Assembly (NCBI GenBank): GCA_964440655.1
Contig: CAYTTA010000048.1
Location: 1 to 19,987, forward strand
Length of the DNA: 19,987 nucleotides
Origin: CAYTTA01 sp964440655
GTDB lineage: Bacteria > Bacteroidota > Rhodothermia > Balneolales > Balneolaceae
Reading direction: 5' to 3'
Positions 1-6,157 of the stretch are shown here, piece after piece. A program made the position numbers and the translations under genes. Each line of letters begins with the position of its first letter. Position 1 is the first letter of the stretch. Under the pieces are notes generated by a model. That model saw only the letters and a program-made list of their open reading frames with translations, was not told the origin of the DNA and searched no databases.

Positions 1-200
1 TCCAGTCCGGCAACGCGGCTTCGAAGCTTGGTTCCGATGGAGTATCCGGCCGCATCATCTTCAGCCCGGTTGATTCGAAGGCCGGTAGAGAGTCGCAACT
101 GGTTGTTTGCGAGGTCTCTGTTAATCTTGTTCAGGGAGAGCTGAGCATCCAGCGCCTGAACGTTGGTATTTACTCGGTTAAGATCACCAAATCCTGCCAT
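1..200 (-). CDS. fliC: Flagellin, N-terminal part (cut by window edge)
   Basis: Reading the minus strand from the ATG at 200 gives 66 residues starting MAGFGDLNRVNTNVQALDAQ, followed by LSTGLRINRAEDDAAGYSIG. This is the conserved flagellin D0/D1 N-terminus that packs into the filament core; the SLN...LSTGLRIN...DDAAG pattern is diagnostic of the family. The rest of the gene lies beyond position 1. An AAGGTG Shine-Dalgarno stretch lies 7 nt before the ATG and supports this start. It diverges from fliD and has its own sigma-28 promoter at 245-271. The product is secreted by the flagellar export apparatus and polymerises under the FliD cap. Whether other flagellin copies exist cannot be seen here. 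Confidence 0.93.
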   Translation of the reverse strand, partial: MAGFGDLNRVNTNVQALDAQLSLNKINRDLANNQLRLSTGLRINRAEDDAAGYSIGTKLRSRVAGL

Positions 201-244
201 GATAGATCACCTTAGGTTGATTAAAGTTTGGATTGGTAATTGAG

Positions 245-271
245 TTATCGTTCCGCCCGATGCCAACTTAA
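245..271 (-). promoter_or_regulatory. Sigma-28 (FliA) promoter of flagellin
   Basis: On the minus strand the site reads TTAA (271-268), a 15-bp spacer, then AACGATAA (252-245). The family consensus is TAAA-N15-GCCGATAA. A start site about 7 nt downstream would give a leader of roughly 38 nt before the flagellin ATG. Flagellin is the classic sigma-28 target, so position and sequence agree. It is the weakest match of the six in this window. Confidence 0.78.
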
Positions 272-376
272 ACGCCACGATCACTTTCCCTTTGTGCTAT
301 TCTCATCCGGACCAAGCCCTCTATATATAAGGGTCAAAATACTGGAAAACTGTGGGCTACAACAGAAGAGAAAATT

Positions 377-403
377 TAACCGGGCGGGGGGATTTACCGA
401 TAA
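377..403 (+). promoter_or_regulatory. Sigma-28 (FliA) promoter of fliD
   Basis: The site reads TAAC (377-380), 15 bp, then ACCGATAA (396-403), close to the consensus TAAA-N15-GCCGATAA. The predicted start near 410 leaves a leader of only about 43 nt before fliD. It diverges from the flagellin promoter, with about 105 bp between the two -35 boxes. Confidence 0.85.
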
Positions 404-420
404 CAGATATGGAGTATAAA

Positions 421-456
421 ATGAGATTGAACCAACCTATAATCCTTTTTCTATGA
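421..456 (+). CDS. Possible 11-codon leader peptide upstream of fliD
   Basis: An ATG at 421 opens a short frame coding MRLNQPIILFL. Its TGA stop (454-456) overlaps the fliD start as ATGA. It has the best-placed ribosome site in this leader: GGAG at 411-414, 6 nt before the ATG. fliD itself has no Shine-Dalgarno sequence, since its upstream bases are CTTTTTCT. Overlapping stop and start is the usual layout for translational coupling, so ribosomes may reach fliD by reinitiation. This is inferred from layout alone; the frame may be chance. Confidence 0.35.
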   Translation: MRLNQPIILFL

Positions 457-1880
457 GCCCGATCAACCACGTTCCATCCAATCCGATCTTCCGGCAGAAC
501 AATCCGTATGAGAAGTTTGTTGAGCAGCTGGTAGAACTTGAAAGCCAGACAAAGCTGAAGCTGGAACTTCAGCGCAGCATGCAGCGGGAGAAAAAAACCG
601 CACTAGGTGAGGTAAGTTCCTCAGTTTCCAAGTTCATCAGCAAGATCGAGGAGCTCCAGGATCTACGGAACAATGCGTTTCAGCCACTCTCTATCACCAG
701 TTCGGACGAGAGTGTGGTTCGGATCAACTCTGCGGCATCGGGAAACAAAGAGGCCAGCTACAACGTCACCATCAACCGACTGGCATCCAGCGATACGGCA
801 CTTACTGCCATCATGGATGGGGAAGGTTACGAACTGAGTGCCGAAGGAGACGGAAGTGTAACCATTACGATCGGAGAGATCACACGGACCATTACGGTCG
901 AGACCAGCTACGAAGATGAGAATGGGGCCCCGGTAACCCGGACGAATCGTGAAATACTCGAAGCGTTTGCCGAACAGATCAACGAGGAGTTCGGCGAGGT
1001 GGCACAGGCTACTCTCTTCACGACAAATGGATCGGATGTGCAGCTCTCTTTCAAGAGTCTTGAGACAGGTTTTGAAAATCGAATTCAGTTTGGAGGAGAT
1101 GCCACAGGGGTTCTTGCAGAAATCACGGATGCCATGACCCATCTTCTGTCCGAAAATGAGCTGGATGCCGAATTCATCATCGACGGGGTCACCTTCACGC
1201 GTGGCAGCAACATTATCAGTGATGCAGTAGGCGGTTTGACGTTTACCCTGCTGAAAGCTACCGGAGAGGCCGAAACGCTCTCTGTCAAGACCGACCTGGC
1301 GAAGGCCCGTGCCAATATCAATGAGTTTATCTCAGCCTACAATGAGGTGAACAAGACCATCCGAGACCGAACCTTTATCGATGCCGAGAATAATCGGCGC
1401 GGGGCTCTTCAAGATCTTCGAGCAGTCCGGAATTTGACCTATACGCTCCGACAGACAGGCATGCTTCCGGCGGAAGGTCTGGATGAGGGGGTGATCTCGA
1501 GTCTCTCGGAGATCGGTATCGGTTTTGACAAGGATGGTACGATGAAAATCACCGATTCCACCCTTTTGGATGAAGCACTTAAAGAACGACCGCAGGAAGT
1601 GCAGCAGTTCTTTTCCCATGAGAATTCTGCCGTCAGCAACATGAGGAGACAGGCGGAACAATTTGTGGATTCAGATTCCGGGATGATCAAGTCTCTGGAG
1701 CAGGGGCTGGATCAAAGAATCCAGCGGCTCGGCAACCGTATAGAAGCCCAGGAGAGATATCTTGTACGGTATGAAGAGCAGCAGCGACGGATTTTCAATG
1801 AGCTGCAGCAGATCATCATCCAGGGGGAGTCGCAATTTCAGAGGGTGGTGAATTACCGGATGATGATGCTCGGGTACTGA
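453..1880 (+). CDS. fliD: Flagellar filament cap protein FliD
   Basis: This 475-residue protein has the FliD layout. The N-terminal helix (about 18-70, NPYEKFVEQLVELESQTKLK) matches the FliD_N pattern. A beta-rich middle follows (about 75-280) with a repeated ASYNVTINRLASSD-type strand region. The C-terminal helical region (about 285-475) contains ANINEFISAYNEVNKTIRDR and ends in coiled coil, as in FliD_C. FliD sits at the filament tip and guides flagellin folding. The length is typical of the family. The first residues (MSPINHVPSN) are less canonical, but no longer in-frame start looks better. A sigma-28 promoter lies at 377-403 and a bidirectional terminator at 1922-1972. It diverges from flagellin, its functional partner. 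Confidence 0.93.
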   Translation: MSPINHVPSNPIFRQNNPYEKFVEQLVELESQTKLKLELQRSMQREKKTALGEVSSSVSKFISKIEELQDLRNNAFQPLSITSSDESVVRINSAASGNKEASYNVTINRLASSDTALTAIMDGEGYELSAEGDGSVTITIGEITRTITVETSYEDENGAPVTRTNREILEAFAEQINEEFGEVAQATLFTTNGSDVQLSFKSLETGFENRIQFGGDATGVLAEITDAMTHLLSENELDAEFIIDGVTFTRGSNIISDAVGGLTFTLLKATGEAETLSVKTDLAKARANINEFISAYNEVNKTIRDRTFIDAENNRRGALQDLRAVRNLTYTLRQTGMLPAEGLDEGVISSLSEIGIGFDKDGTMKITDSTLLDEALKERPQEVQQFFSHENSAVSNMRRQAEQFVDSDSGMIKSLEQGLDQRIQRLGNRIEAQERYLVRYEEQQRRIFNELQQIIIQGESQFQRVVNYRMMMLGY

Positions 1881-1921
1881 TCACTCGATGCATAGTCCCC
1901 AGATTCGGTAATACAAAGATG

Positions 1922-1972
1922 AAAACAGGCGGACGGACCTCTAACTACCCCAGGTTCCGTCCGGCTTGTTTT
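1922..1972. terminator. Bidirectional intrinsic terminator between fliD and the HTH gene
   Basis: Arms at 1922-1940 and 1952-1972 pair almost completely (AAAACAGGCGGACGGACCT against its near reverse complement), with two one-base bulges and an 11-base loop. The outer ends are A-rich on the left and T-rich on the right, so a U tract follows the stem in both directions. It lies 42 bp after the fliD stop and 44 bp after the end of the convergent minus-strand gene, so it can serve both. Confidence 0.8.
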
Positions 1973-2015
1973 ATCTGATCATGAACCCGGTTGATTGTGA
2001 ACCAGGCGAAGTGAT

Positions 2016-2396
2016 TCAGTTGCCTTTTCGGAATTGATCTCTCTGTTCCTTATAGAGTATCAGATCCTTGAGATAGACCCGTCGGTGGGTGCCGACTTTA
2101 TGAAAGGGGATCTTTCCATCTTCCAGCGTGTTTACCAGGTGTTGACGGGACATCCCTAAAAAACGGGCAGCCGCCTGGGTTGTATACACCTCATCTTCAC
2201 ACAAAAGAATCAGATTTCGCCCCTCTTTTATCCGCATGATCACCCGGAGCAGTAACCGGCAGATCGATGCAGGGAGTTTTACTTTCGACTTCCCATCATC
2301 GTTCACCAGAACCGGCATCTTCTTCCCCTGTAGTAGGGCATGCAGGGCATCCATTTCCGAGGGATTTAGTTCTGTGGAGTCAATTTTGTATTCCAT
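2016..2396 (-). CDS. Small excisionase-like HTH DNA-binding protein (antitoxin-like), orphan
   Basis: This 126-residue protein has a helical N-terminal half and, from about 70 to 120, an excisionase/MerR-like HTH_17 domain: YTTQAAARFLGMSRQHLVNT followed by LEDGKIPFHKVGTHRRVYLKDL. The pattern T.QAA..L..SR..L...L..G.IP..KVGTHRR is typical of small DNA-binding proteins often paired with PIN-domain toxins as antitoxins. No PIN gene is present: only about 135 bp separate its end from fliD. The start has no strong Shine-Dalgarno sequence. It lies downstream of flgL on the same strand but behind a terminator, so it probably has its own promoter. It could be a local regulator or a leftover antitoxin; the sequence does not decide. 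Confidence 0.75.
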   Translation of the reverse strand: MEYKIDSTELNPSEMDALHALLQGKKMPVLVNDDGKSKVKLPASICRLLLRVIMRIKEGRNLILLCEDEVYTTQAAARFLGMSRQHLVNTLEDGKIPFHKVGTHRRVYLKDLILYKEQRDQFRKGN

Positions 2397-2566
2397 GGCA
2401 TAGGTGTTCTGAATCCTGATGTGCGAATGCTGTTGTGCTGAAACATATGTGAATATGATCTGTGATCCTGCATGCAGCCTGCGATCTGCATAGATGCAAG
2501 TGGCAGAGCCTGGCCGAAAAGAAAACCTGAAAGAGAAGAGAGGGATCTCGAAGATGAAGGACGGCG
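2397..2566. other. Intergenic stretch between the HTH gene and the flgL terminator
   Basis: No gene is supported here. It should contain the promoter of the minus-strand HTH gene, but I see no sigma-28 box and no convincing primary-sigma box. It contains short palindromic words around CTGCATGCAG (about 2468-2477) and related GCAT/GATC-rich sequence that could be an operator; this is speculative. Confidence 0.4.
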
Positions 2567-2604
2567 CTAATAAAAGATAAACAGGGGGCTGGTGCCCCCC
2601 CTGT
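2567..2604 (-). terminator. Intrinsic terminator after flgL
   Basis: Directly after the flgL stop (2606-2608), the minus strand forms a stem of ACAGGGGG/CCCCCTGT (about 2604-2581). It is followed by the T-rich tail TTATCTTTTATT. It closes the flgK-flgL unit and separates it from the HTH gene. Confidence 0.8.
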
Positions 2605-2605
2605 G

Positions 2606-3508
2606 TCAGATCTTGATAAAATCGAGCAGCGAGTTCTGGAACATGGTGGTATGAACCGCCAGTGCCGATTCGTAGGCAACCTGGTTTCGCTGCAGACGGG
2701 AGAATGCATCCCCGTAATCGGTATCGACCATCTGGCTCACATCCGATTTCTGGCTGATCGCCAGAGCTTCATACTGCTCGATCATGAAATCCAGCTGATT
2801 GATGTTGCTGGCCAGTTTGGAGGTTTCGTAGGTGACATGGTTGATCACATTGTCCAGATCGGGCATGAGATTGTTCAGGGCGGCCCGGTCACTGTCTCGT
2901 AGCGCCTGCTCGATGTCGGTGATCACCTGAAAAATATCCCCGCCATCTGCCATGGTGCGCAGATCCTCGCCGCTTACACTGATGCCGATCTGAATACGGT
3001 CACCCGCCATGACCGTCGGCGCTGATCCGTTTCCGTGGTAGGCCACACCGCTCGGATCCCCGGGATCGAGCTCAAAGGGGGGTGTCGCACTGTTGGTACC
3101 CGCAAAGAGGAACCGGTCACCATAGTTCACATTGAACGTGTTGATCAGCGTGTTCCGGATCGCTGAAACCTGCTCCGCCATGCTCTCACGGGAGTGGGCA
3201 TCGGCCGAGTCGGTCGCCCCCTGTATCAGTATCTCCTTGATCTCGATCAGGCTGTCGGTTGCACGTGCCAGAGACTCCTGGGCAAAGCGGGCCTGTCGCA
3301 ATCCGTGGCTGATGTTCCTCAGGTACTGATCTTCCTTGCGGACGTTCTCCTCAATAATACGTGCCCTCTGGAAGTTTACCGGATCATGAGAAGGAACCCG
3401 GACAAATCGGCCGCTGCTCAGATCCGACTGGATTTTTCCCATCTCGGTGCGGTTGCGGTGCACATCCCGCATGAAGTTGTTGAAGAGAATCTTTTGCGTT
3501 ACTCGCAT
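2606..3508 (-). CDS. flgL: Flagellar hook-filament junction protein FlgL
   Basis: This 300-residue protein starts MRVTQKILFNNFMRDVHRNR with QSDLSSGRFVRVPSHDPVNF near residue 28. That is the flagellin-like N-terminal coiled-coil of FlgL (HAP3). The C-terminal helix (about 240-300, YGDAFSRLQRNQVAYESALA) matches flagellin/FlgL C-termini. FlgL joins FlgK to the first flagellin subunits outside the cell. The length is normal. A good Shine-Dalgarno sequence (GAGGT, 6 nt before ATG) fixes the start. It follows flgK by 137 bp on the same strand with no terminator seen between, so both are probably read from the flgK promoter. An intrinsic terminator follows immediately. Confidence 0.93.
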   Translation of the reverse strand: MRVTQKILFNNFMRDVHRNRTEMGKIQSDLSSGRFVRVPSHDPVNFQRARIIEENVRKEDQYLRNISHGLRQARFAQESLARATDSLIEIKEILIQGATDSADAHSRESMAEQVSAIRNTLINTFNVNYGDRFLFAGTNSATPPFELDPGDPSGVAYHGNGSAPTVMAGDRIQIGISVSGEDLRTMADGGDIFQVITDIEQALRDSDRAALNNLMPDLDNVINHVTYETSKLASNINQLDFMIEQYEALAISQKSDVSQMVDTDYGDAFSRLQRNQVAYESALAVHTTMFQNSLLDFIKI

Positions 3509-3645
3509 GGTTTTACCTCACCAGGCTGGTTAAGAGGGTTTAACTAAAAATTTATACATCAGGCCGTAAAATCGGTTCGACATTATCCGACCTTCATCCG
3601 ACATGAGATCAGATCGCGGGATCTTTGACATCTGTCTATGGCCAT

Positions 3646-5004
3646 CTATCGTGTCAGGGAAAGGAGCGTATCGTACATCTCCTGAGCGGCAACCATCACC
3701 CTGGCCGCTCCCTGATAGGCATTCTGATACTGAATGAGGAGAGTGAGCTCCTCATCGATGCTCACACCCGACTCCTGCTCCTGCTGCATCTCCAGCATAT
3801 GGATCTTGGAGTCGGTCGCCTCGATCTGATTCCGCAGCTCACCCAGTTCACCCCCCGGACGGCTGATCAGATCGACGGTGAAGTCGATGATTTTCCGTCC
3901 GCCTACAATTTTCTGGTTTCTCAGATCGGCAATCCGGGCGGCCAGATCCCCGTTGCCCGGTTCATCCGGTGCGGTGGAGGCGGCGATCAGATTCTGATTC
4001 GCCACAAGCTGCGGATTCACCTGAATGGTGGCCGCCGTGGTTTCGGCCGGATCAAAGAAGGGGCGTCCACCCGTTCCATCCAGACCGTAACCCGTTGAGT
4101 GGAGTGCATTAAACTCATTCACAAGCGTCGCGGCAATGTCGTCAAGCCTTCTTCTTGCATCCGGGATTCCCTGCTGATACATCTCCAGCTCGGCTCCCAA
4201 TCTTCCGGCCGTAATGTCCAGAGACTTCCCGTTGTCCAGCCGTATGCGGATCACCTTGTGGATCTCATCGATCTCGGCCTGGAAGTGGGAAGCCTGATCC
4301 TCATGAAGAACCAGCATGCCGCCGATCCGGAGCTCCAGGGTTCCGTTGCCCGTTATATGCGTATCGAAATCTACAAGCTCGGAGAGCTGCTCCAGCTTCC
4401 GGACCTGGATGTCCAGACTGGTGTGGTCCGGTTGCCCCGACGCCTGTCCATACTTGATCGCGTTGTTCAGCGCGGCCAGATCCTTCAGAAGATTGTTGAT
4501 CTGGGCAACCGAATGGGTTACCGAATCGCGCACCAGATCACTGGTCCGGTTGATGCTCCGGTCCAGCTCCTTCAGTTTGACCGTGAGCTGGGTGGCTTCC
4601 GATATGATGTTGTTCCGCACGCTCATATCCTGCGGGTTGGAGGAGAGGTCGGAAAAGACATCGAACAGCCGTCCGATCCGCAGATCCAGATCACCCCCGG
4701 AATCTGTGGTCATGGTCGCCTCAAGCTGTTCCAGAACCTTTGCCTTCCCCTGCATGTAGCCCATCTCCTGCCGGTTTTCGTTGAGCAGGATCTCCTTCAT
4801 CTCGTTACGGAGCCGGGAGACGGAGGTGATGTTCACGCCAAGGCCGGCATGTCGGATGCCAAGGTGCATCCCGACCGGTGTGGCATTGACCCGCTGCCGC
4901 GAATAGCCGGGAGTATCGACGTTCACCATGTTCTGGGCAGTCACCGACATGGAGCGCTCGGCTGCGAGGATCCCGGTCTTTGAAATTTCAAAAAGTGTTC
5001 TCAT
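3646..5004 (-). CDS. flgK: Flagellar hook-associated protein FlgK
   Basis: This 452-residue protein begins MRTLFEISKTGILAAERSMS and continues with VTAQNMVNVDTPGYSRQRVN. This is the rod/hook-family N-terminal signature (NxxNxxTPGYxRQ) as found in FlgK (HAP1). The C-terminus (about 405-452) has SGVSIDEELTLLIQYQNAYQ and GAARVMVAAQEMYDTLLSL, the conserved FlgK tail. FlgK is the first junction zone between hook and filament. It is somewhat shorter than enterobacterial FlgK (about 550 residues), consistent with a reduced exposed middle domain. No clear Shine-Dalgarno sequence precedes the ATG, but the N-terminus fits the family exactly. A strong sigma-28 promoter lies at 5059-5085, back to back with that of the che operon. 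Confidence 0.94.
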   Translation of the reverse strand: MRTLFEISKTGILAAERSMSVTAQNMVNVDTPGYSRQRVNATPVGMHLGIRHAGLGVNITSVSRLRNEMKEILLNENRQEMGYMQGKAKVLEQLEATMTTDSGGDLDLRIGRLFDVFSDLSSNPQDMSVRNNIISEATQLTVKLKELDRSINRTSDLVRDSVTHSVAQINNLLKDLAALNNAIKYGQASGQPDHTSLDIQVRKLEQLSELVDFDTHITGNGTLELRIGGMLVLHEDQASHFQAEIDEIHKVIRIRLDNGKSLDITAGRLGAELEMYQQGIPDARRRLDDIAATLVNEFNALHSTGYGLDGTGGRPFFDPAETTAATIQVNPQLVANQNLIAASTAPDEPGNGDLAARIADLRNQKIVGGRKIIDFTVDLISRPGGELGELRNQIEATDSKIHMLEMQQEQESGVSIDEELTLLIQYQNAYQGAARVMVAAQEMYDTLLSLTR

Positions 5005-5058
5005 GACGCGTTCGGTTTGAATCGCACATTGTTGTTGGAATGGGCCACTATAAAAGGG

Positions 5059-5085
5059 TTATCGGACAGCCTTGTGAGATCTTTA
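5059..5085 (-). promoter_or_regulatory. Sigma-28 (FliA) promoter of flgK-flgL
   Basis: On the minus strand the site reads TAAA (5085-5082), 15 bp, then TCCGATAA (5066-5059), one base from the consensus TAAA-N15-GCCGATAA. The predicted start near 5052 gives a leader of about 48 nt. Its -35 box lies 15 bp from the -35 box of the opposing cheY promoter. Confidence 0.88.
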
Positions 5086-5100
5086 ACCTGTTTCCGCTTC

Positions 5101-5127
5101 TTAAGTCCGGCTGCACCAGCCCGATAA
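5101..5127 (+). promoter_or_regulatory. Sigma-28 (FliA) promoter of the che operon
   Basis: The site reads TTAA (5101-5104), 15 bp, then CCCGATAA (5120-5127), close to consensus. The predicted start is near 5134, about 58 nt before cheY. The spacer begins GTCCGGCT, much like the spacer of the TonB_C-gene promoter (GTCCGGACT at 15540). Confidence 0.86.
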
Positions 5128-5191
5128 CAGGGGTTGGGGAAAACCAAGCGATCCCATCGCGATCAGGTCTAATTCAAACATTCTGCACGCT

Positions 5192-5635
5192 ATGAGTAAG
5201 ATCAAGGCACTCGTTGTGGATGATTCCAAGATTATGAGAAGTGCTGTCAAAAGGGTTCTGGATCAGCTGATGATCGCCGACTTTGAGTATGTGGAGGCGA
5301 TGGACGGACAGGATGCCCTGGAAAAATTCAATGACGAGATCCAGATCATCTTTGTGGACTGGAACATGCCCAAGATGACCGGGGTGGAGTTCTCCATGGA
5401 GGTCCGCAAAATGGAGAACACCGAGCACATTCCGATCATCATGGTGACGGCGGAGAAATCGATGGGCAAGGTGGACAAGGCGCTGAACGAAGGGGGTGCC
5501 AACGAATATATCACCAAGCCGTTCACCGCAAGCCAGGTATCCAACGCAATCAGCAAATATTTCGATGACAAGGGCAATCTGGTAACCCGCAAAGAGGAGA
5601 AGAAGAGCTTCTTCAAAAATCTGCTTAACTCATAA
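5192..5635 (+). CDS. cheY: CheY-type single-domain response regulator
   Basis: This 147-residue receiver has all phosphorylation residues visible: acidic pair D10/D11, phospho-acceptor D56 (IIFVDWNMPKM), T86 (IIMVTAE) and K109 (ITKPF). There is no output domain; after the receiver comes a short basic tail (TRKEEKKSFFKNLLNS). The role is to be phosphorylated by CheA and bind the flagellar switch. It is the first gene of the che operon, behind a sigma-28 promoter. The start lacks a Shine-Dalgarno sequence but gives the standard CheY N-terminus. A second CheY lies at the operon's other end. Which one binds the motor and which is a phosphate sink cannot be told from sequence alone. Confidence 0.92.
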   Translation: MSKIKALVVDDSKIMRSAVKRVLDQLMIADFEYVEAMDGQDALEKFNDEIQIIFVDWNMPKMTGVEFSMEVRKMENTEHIPIIMVTAEKSMGKVDKALNEGGANEYITKPFTASQVSNAISKYFDDKGNLVTRKEEKKSFFKNLLNS

Positions 5636-5647
5636 ACGTGTAGACGA

Positions 5648-6148
5648 ATGATTCCAGAAAGTCTGAATGAAGTTAATGAAATCCCGGCAGAGATCGTGGA
5701 TATGGTTCATCAGTCCGTGGTCAACACCTTTTCATCCATTATCGGCGATGAGCCGGAGCGGCAGGCAAGCGACGGGAGCAACGAGCCGCTGAACGGGATC
5801 ATCGGTAATATTGCCGTCTTCAACTCGGTCCATACTCTCTCGCTGATGCTGGCCATTCCCCGGGAGACGGCGATGGGCCTCTCCGAGGTTTTTGTCGGGA
5901 TGGAGCTCCCCTTCGAGAGCGAGGACATGGGAGATCTTATCGGAGAGATCTCCAACATTCTGGCGGGCGAGGTGGCGGCCAATATTGAGAAGGTGGGATT
6001 CAGGGGGCAGTCCTCCCTTCCCACCTCCACGCGGGGCAGTGACCTGATGCTCTTCATGCCGAACAAGCCGCCCACGGAAAAAATGTATTACCAAAGCTCC
6101 AGGGGTGAATTCTGGCTCAATATGGCTCTGAGCGAATCCAAATCCTGA
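5648..6148 (+). CDS. cheX: CheX-like CheY-P phosphatase (first copy)
   Basis: This 166-residue protein has the CheC/CheX/FliY catalytic signature ExxN within MGDLIGEISNILAGEVAANI (E100, N103), on the long helix expected for CheX. An N-terminal helix (VDMVHQSVVNTFSSIIG) and beta strands (IIGNIAVFNSVHTLSLMLAI) fit the CheX fold. Family members dephosphorylate CheY-P with these two residues. Only one ExxN motif is present, as in CheX, whereas CheC has two. It starts 12 bp after cheY and ends 9 bp before cheA, so it is co-transcribed. No Shine-Dalgarno sequence is visible. Pairing CheX directly behind CheY supports a CheY-P phosphatase role. Confidence 0.82.
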   Translation: MIPESLNEVNEIPAEIVDMVHQSVVNTFSSIIGDEPERQASDGSNEPLNGIIGNIAVFNSVHTLSLMLAIPRETAMGLSEVFVGMELPFESEDMGDLIGEISNILAGEVAANIEKVGFRGQSSLPTSTRGSDLMLFMPNKPPTEKMYYQSSRGEFWLNMALSESKS

Positions 6149-6157
6149 TCTGCTTCC

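Noticed and set aside
4099..4983. Long plus-strand open frame opposite flgK
   Set aside because: It is an antisense shadow of flgK; its residues show no family features, and long antisense frames are expected at this GC content.
5739..5765. GCCGATAA on the minus strand inside the first cheX gene
   Set aside because: The position 15 bp upstream reads CCTG, not TAAA, and no minus-strand gene follows at a sensible distance.
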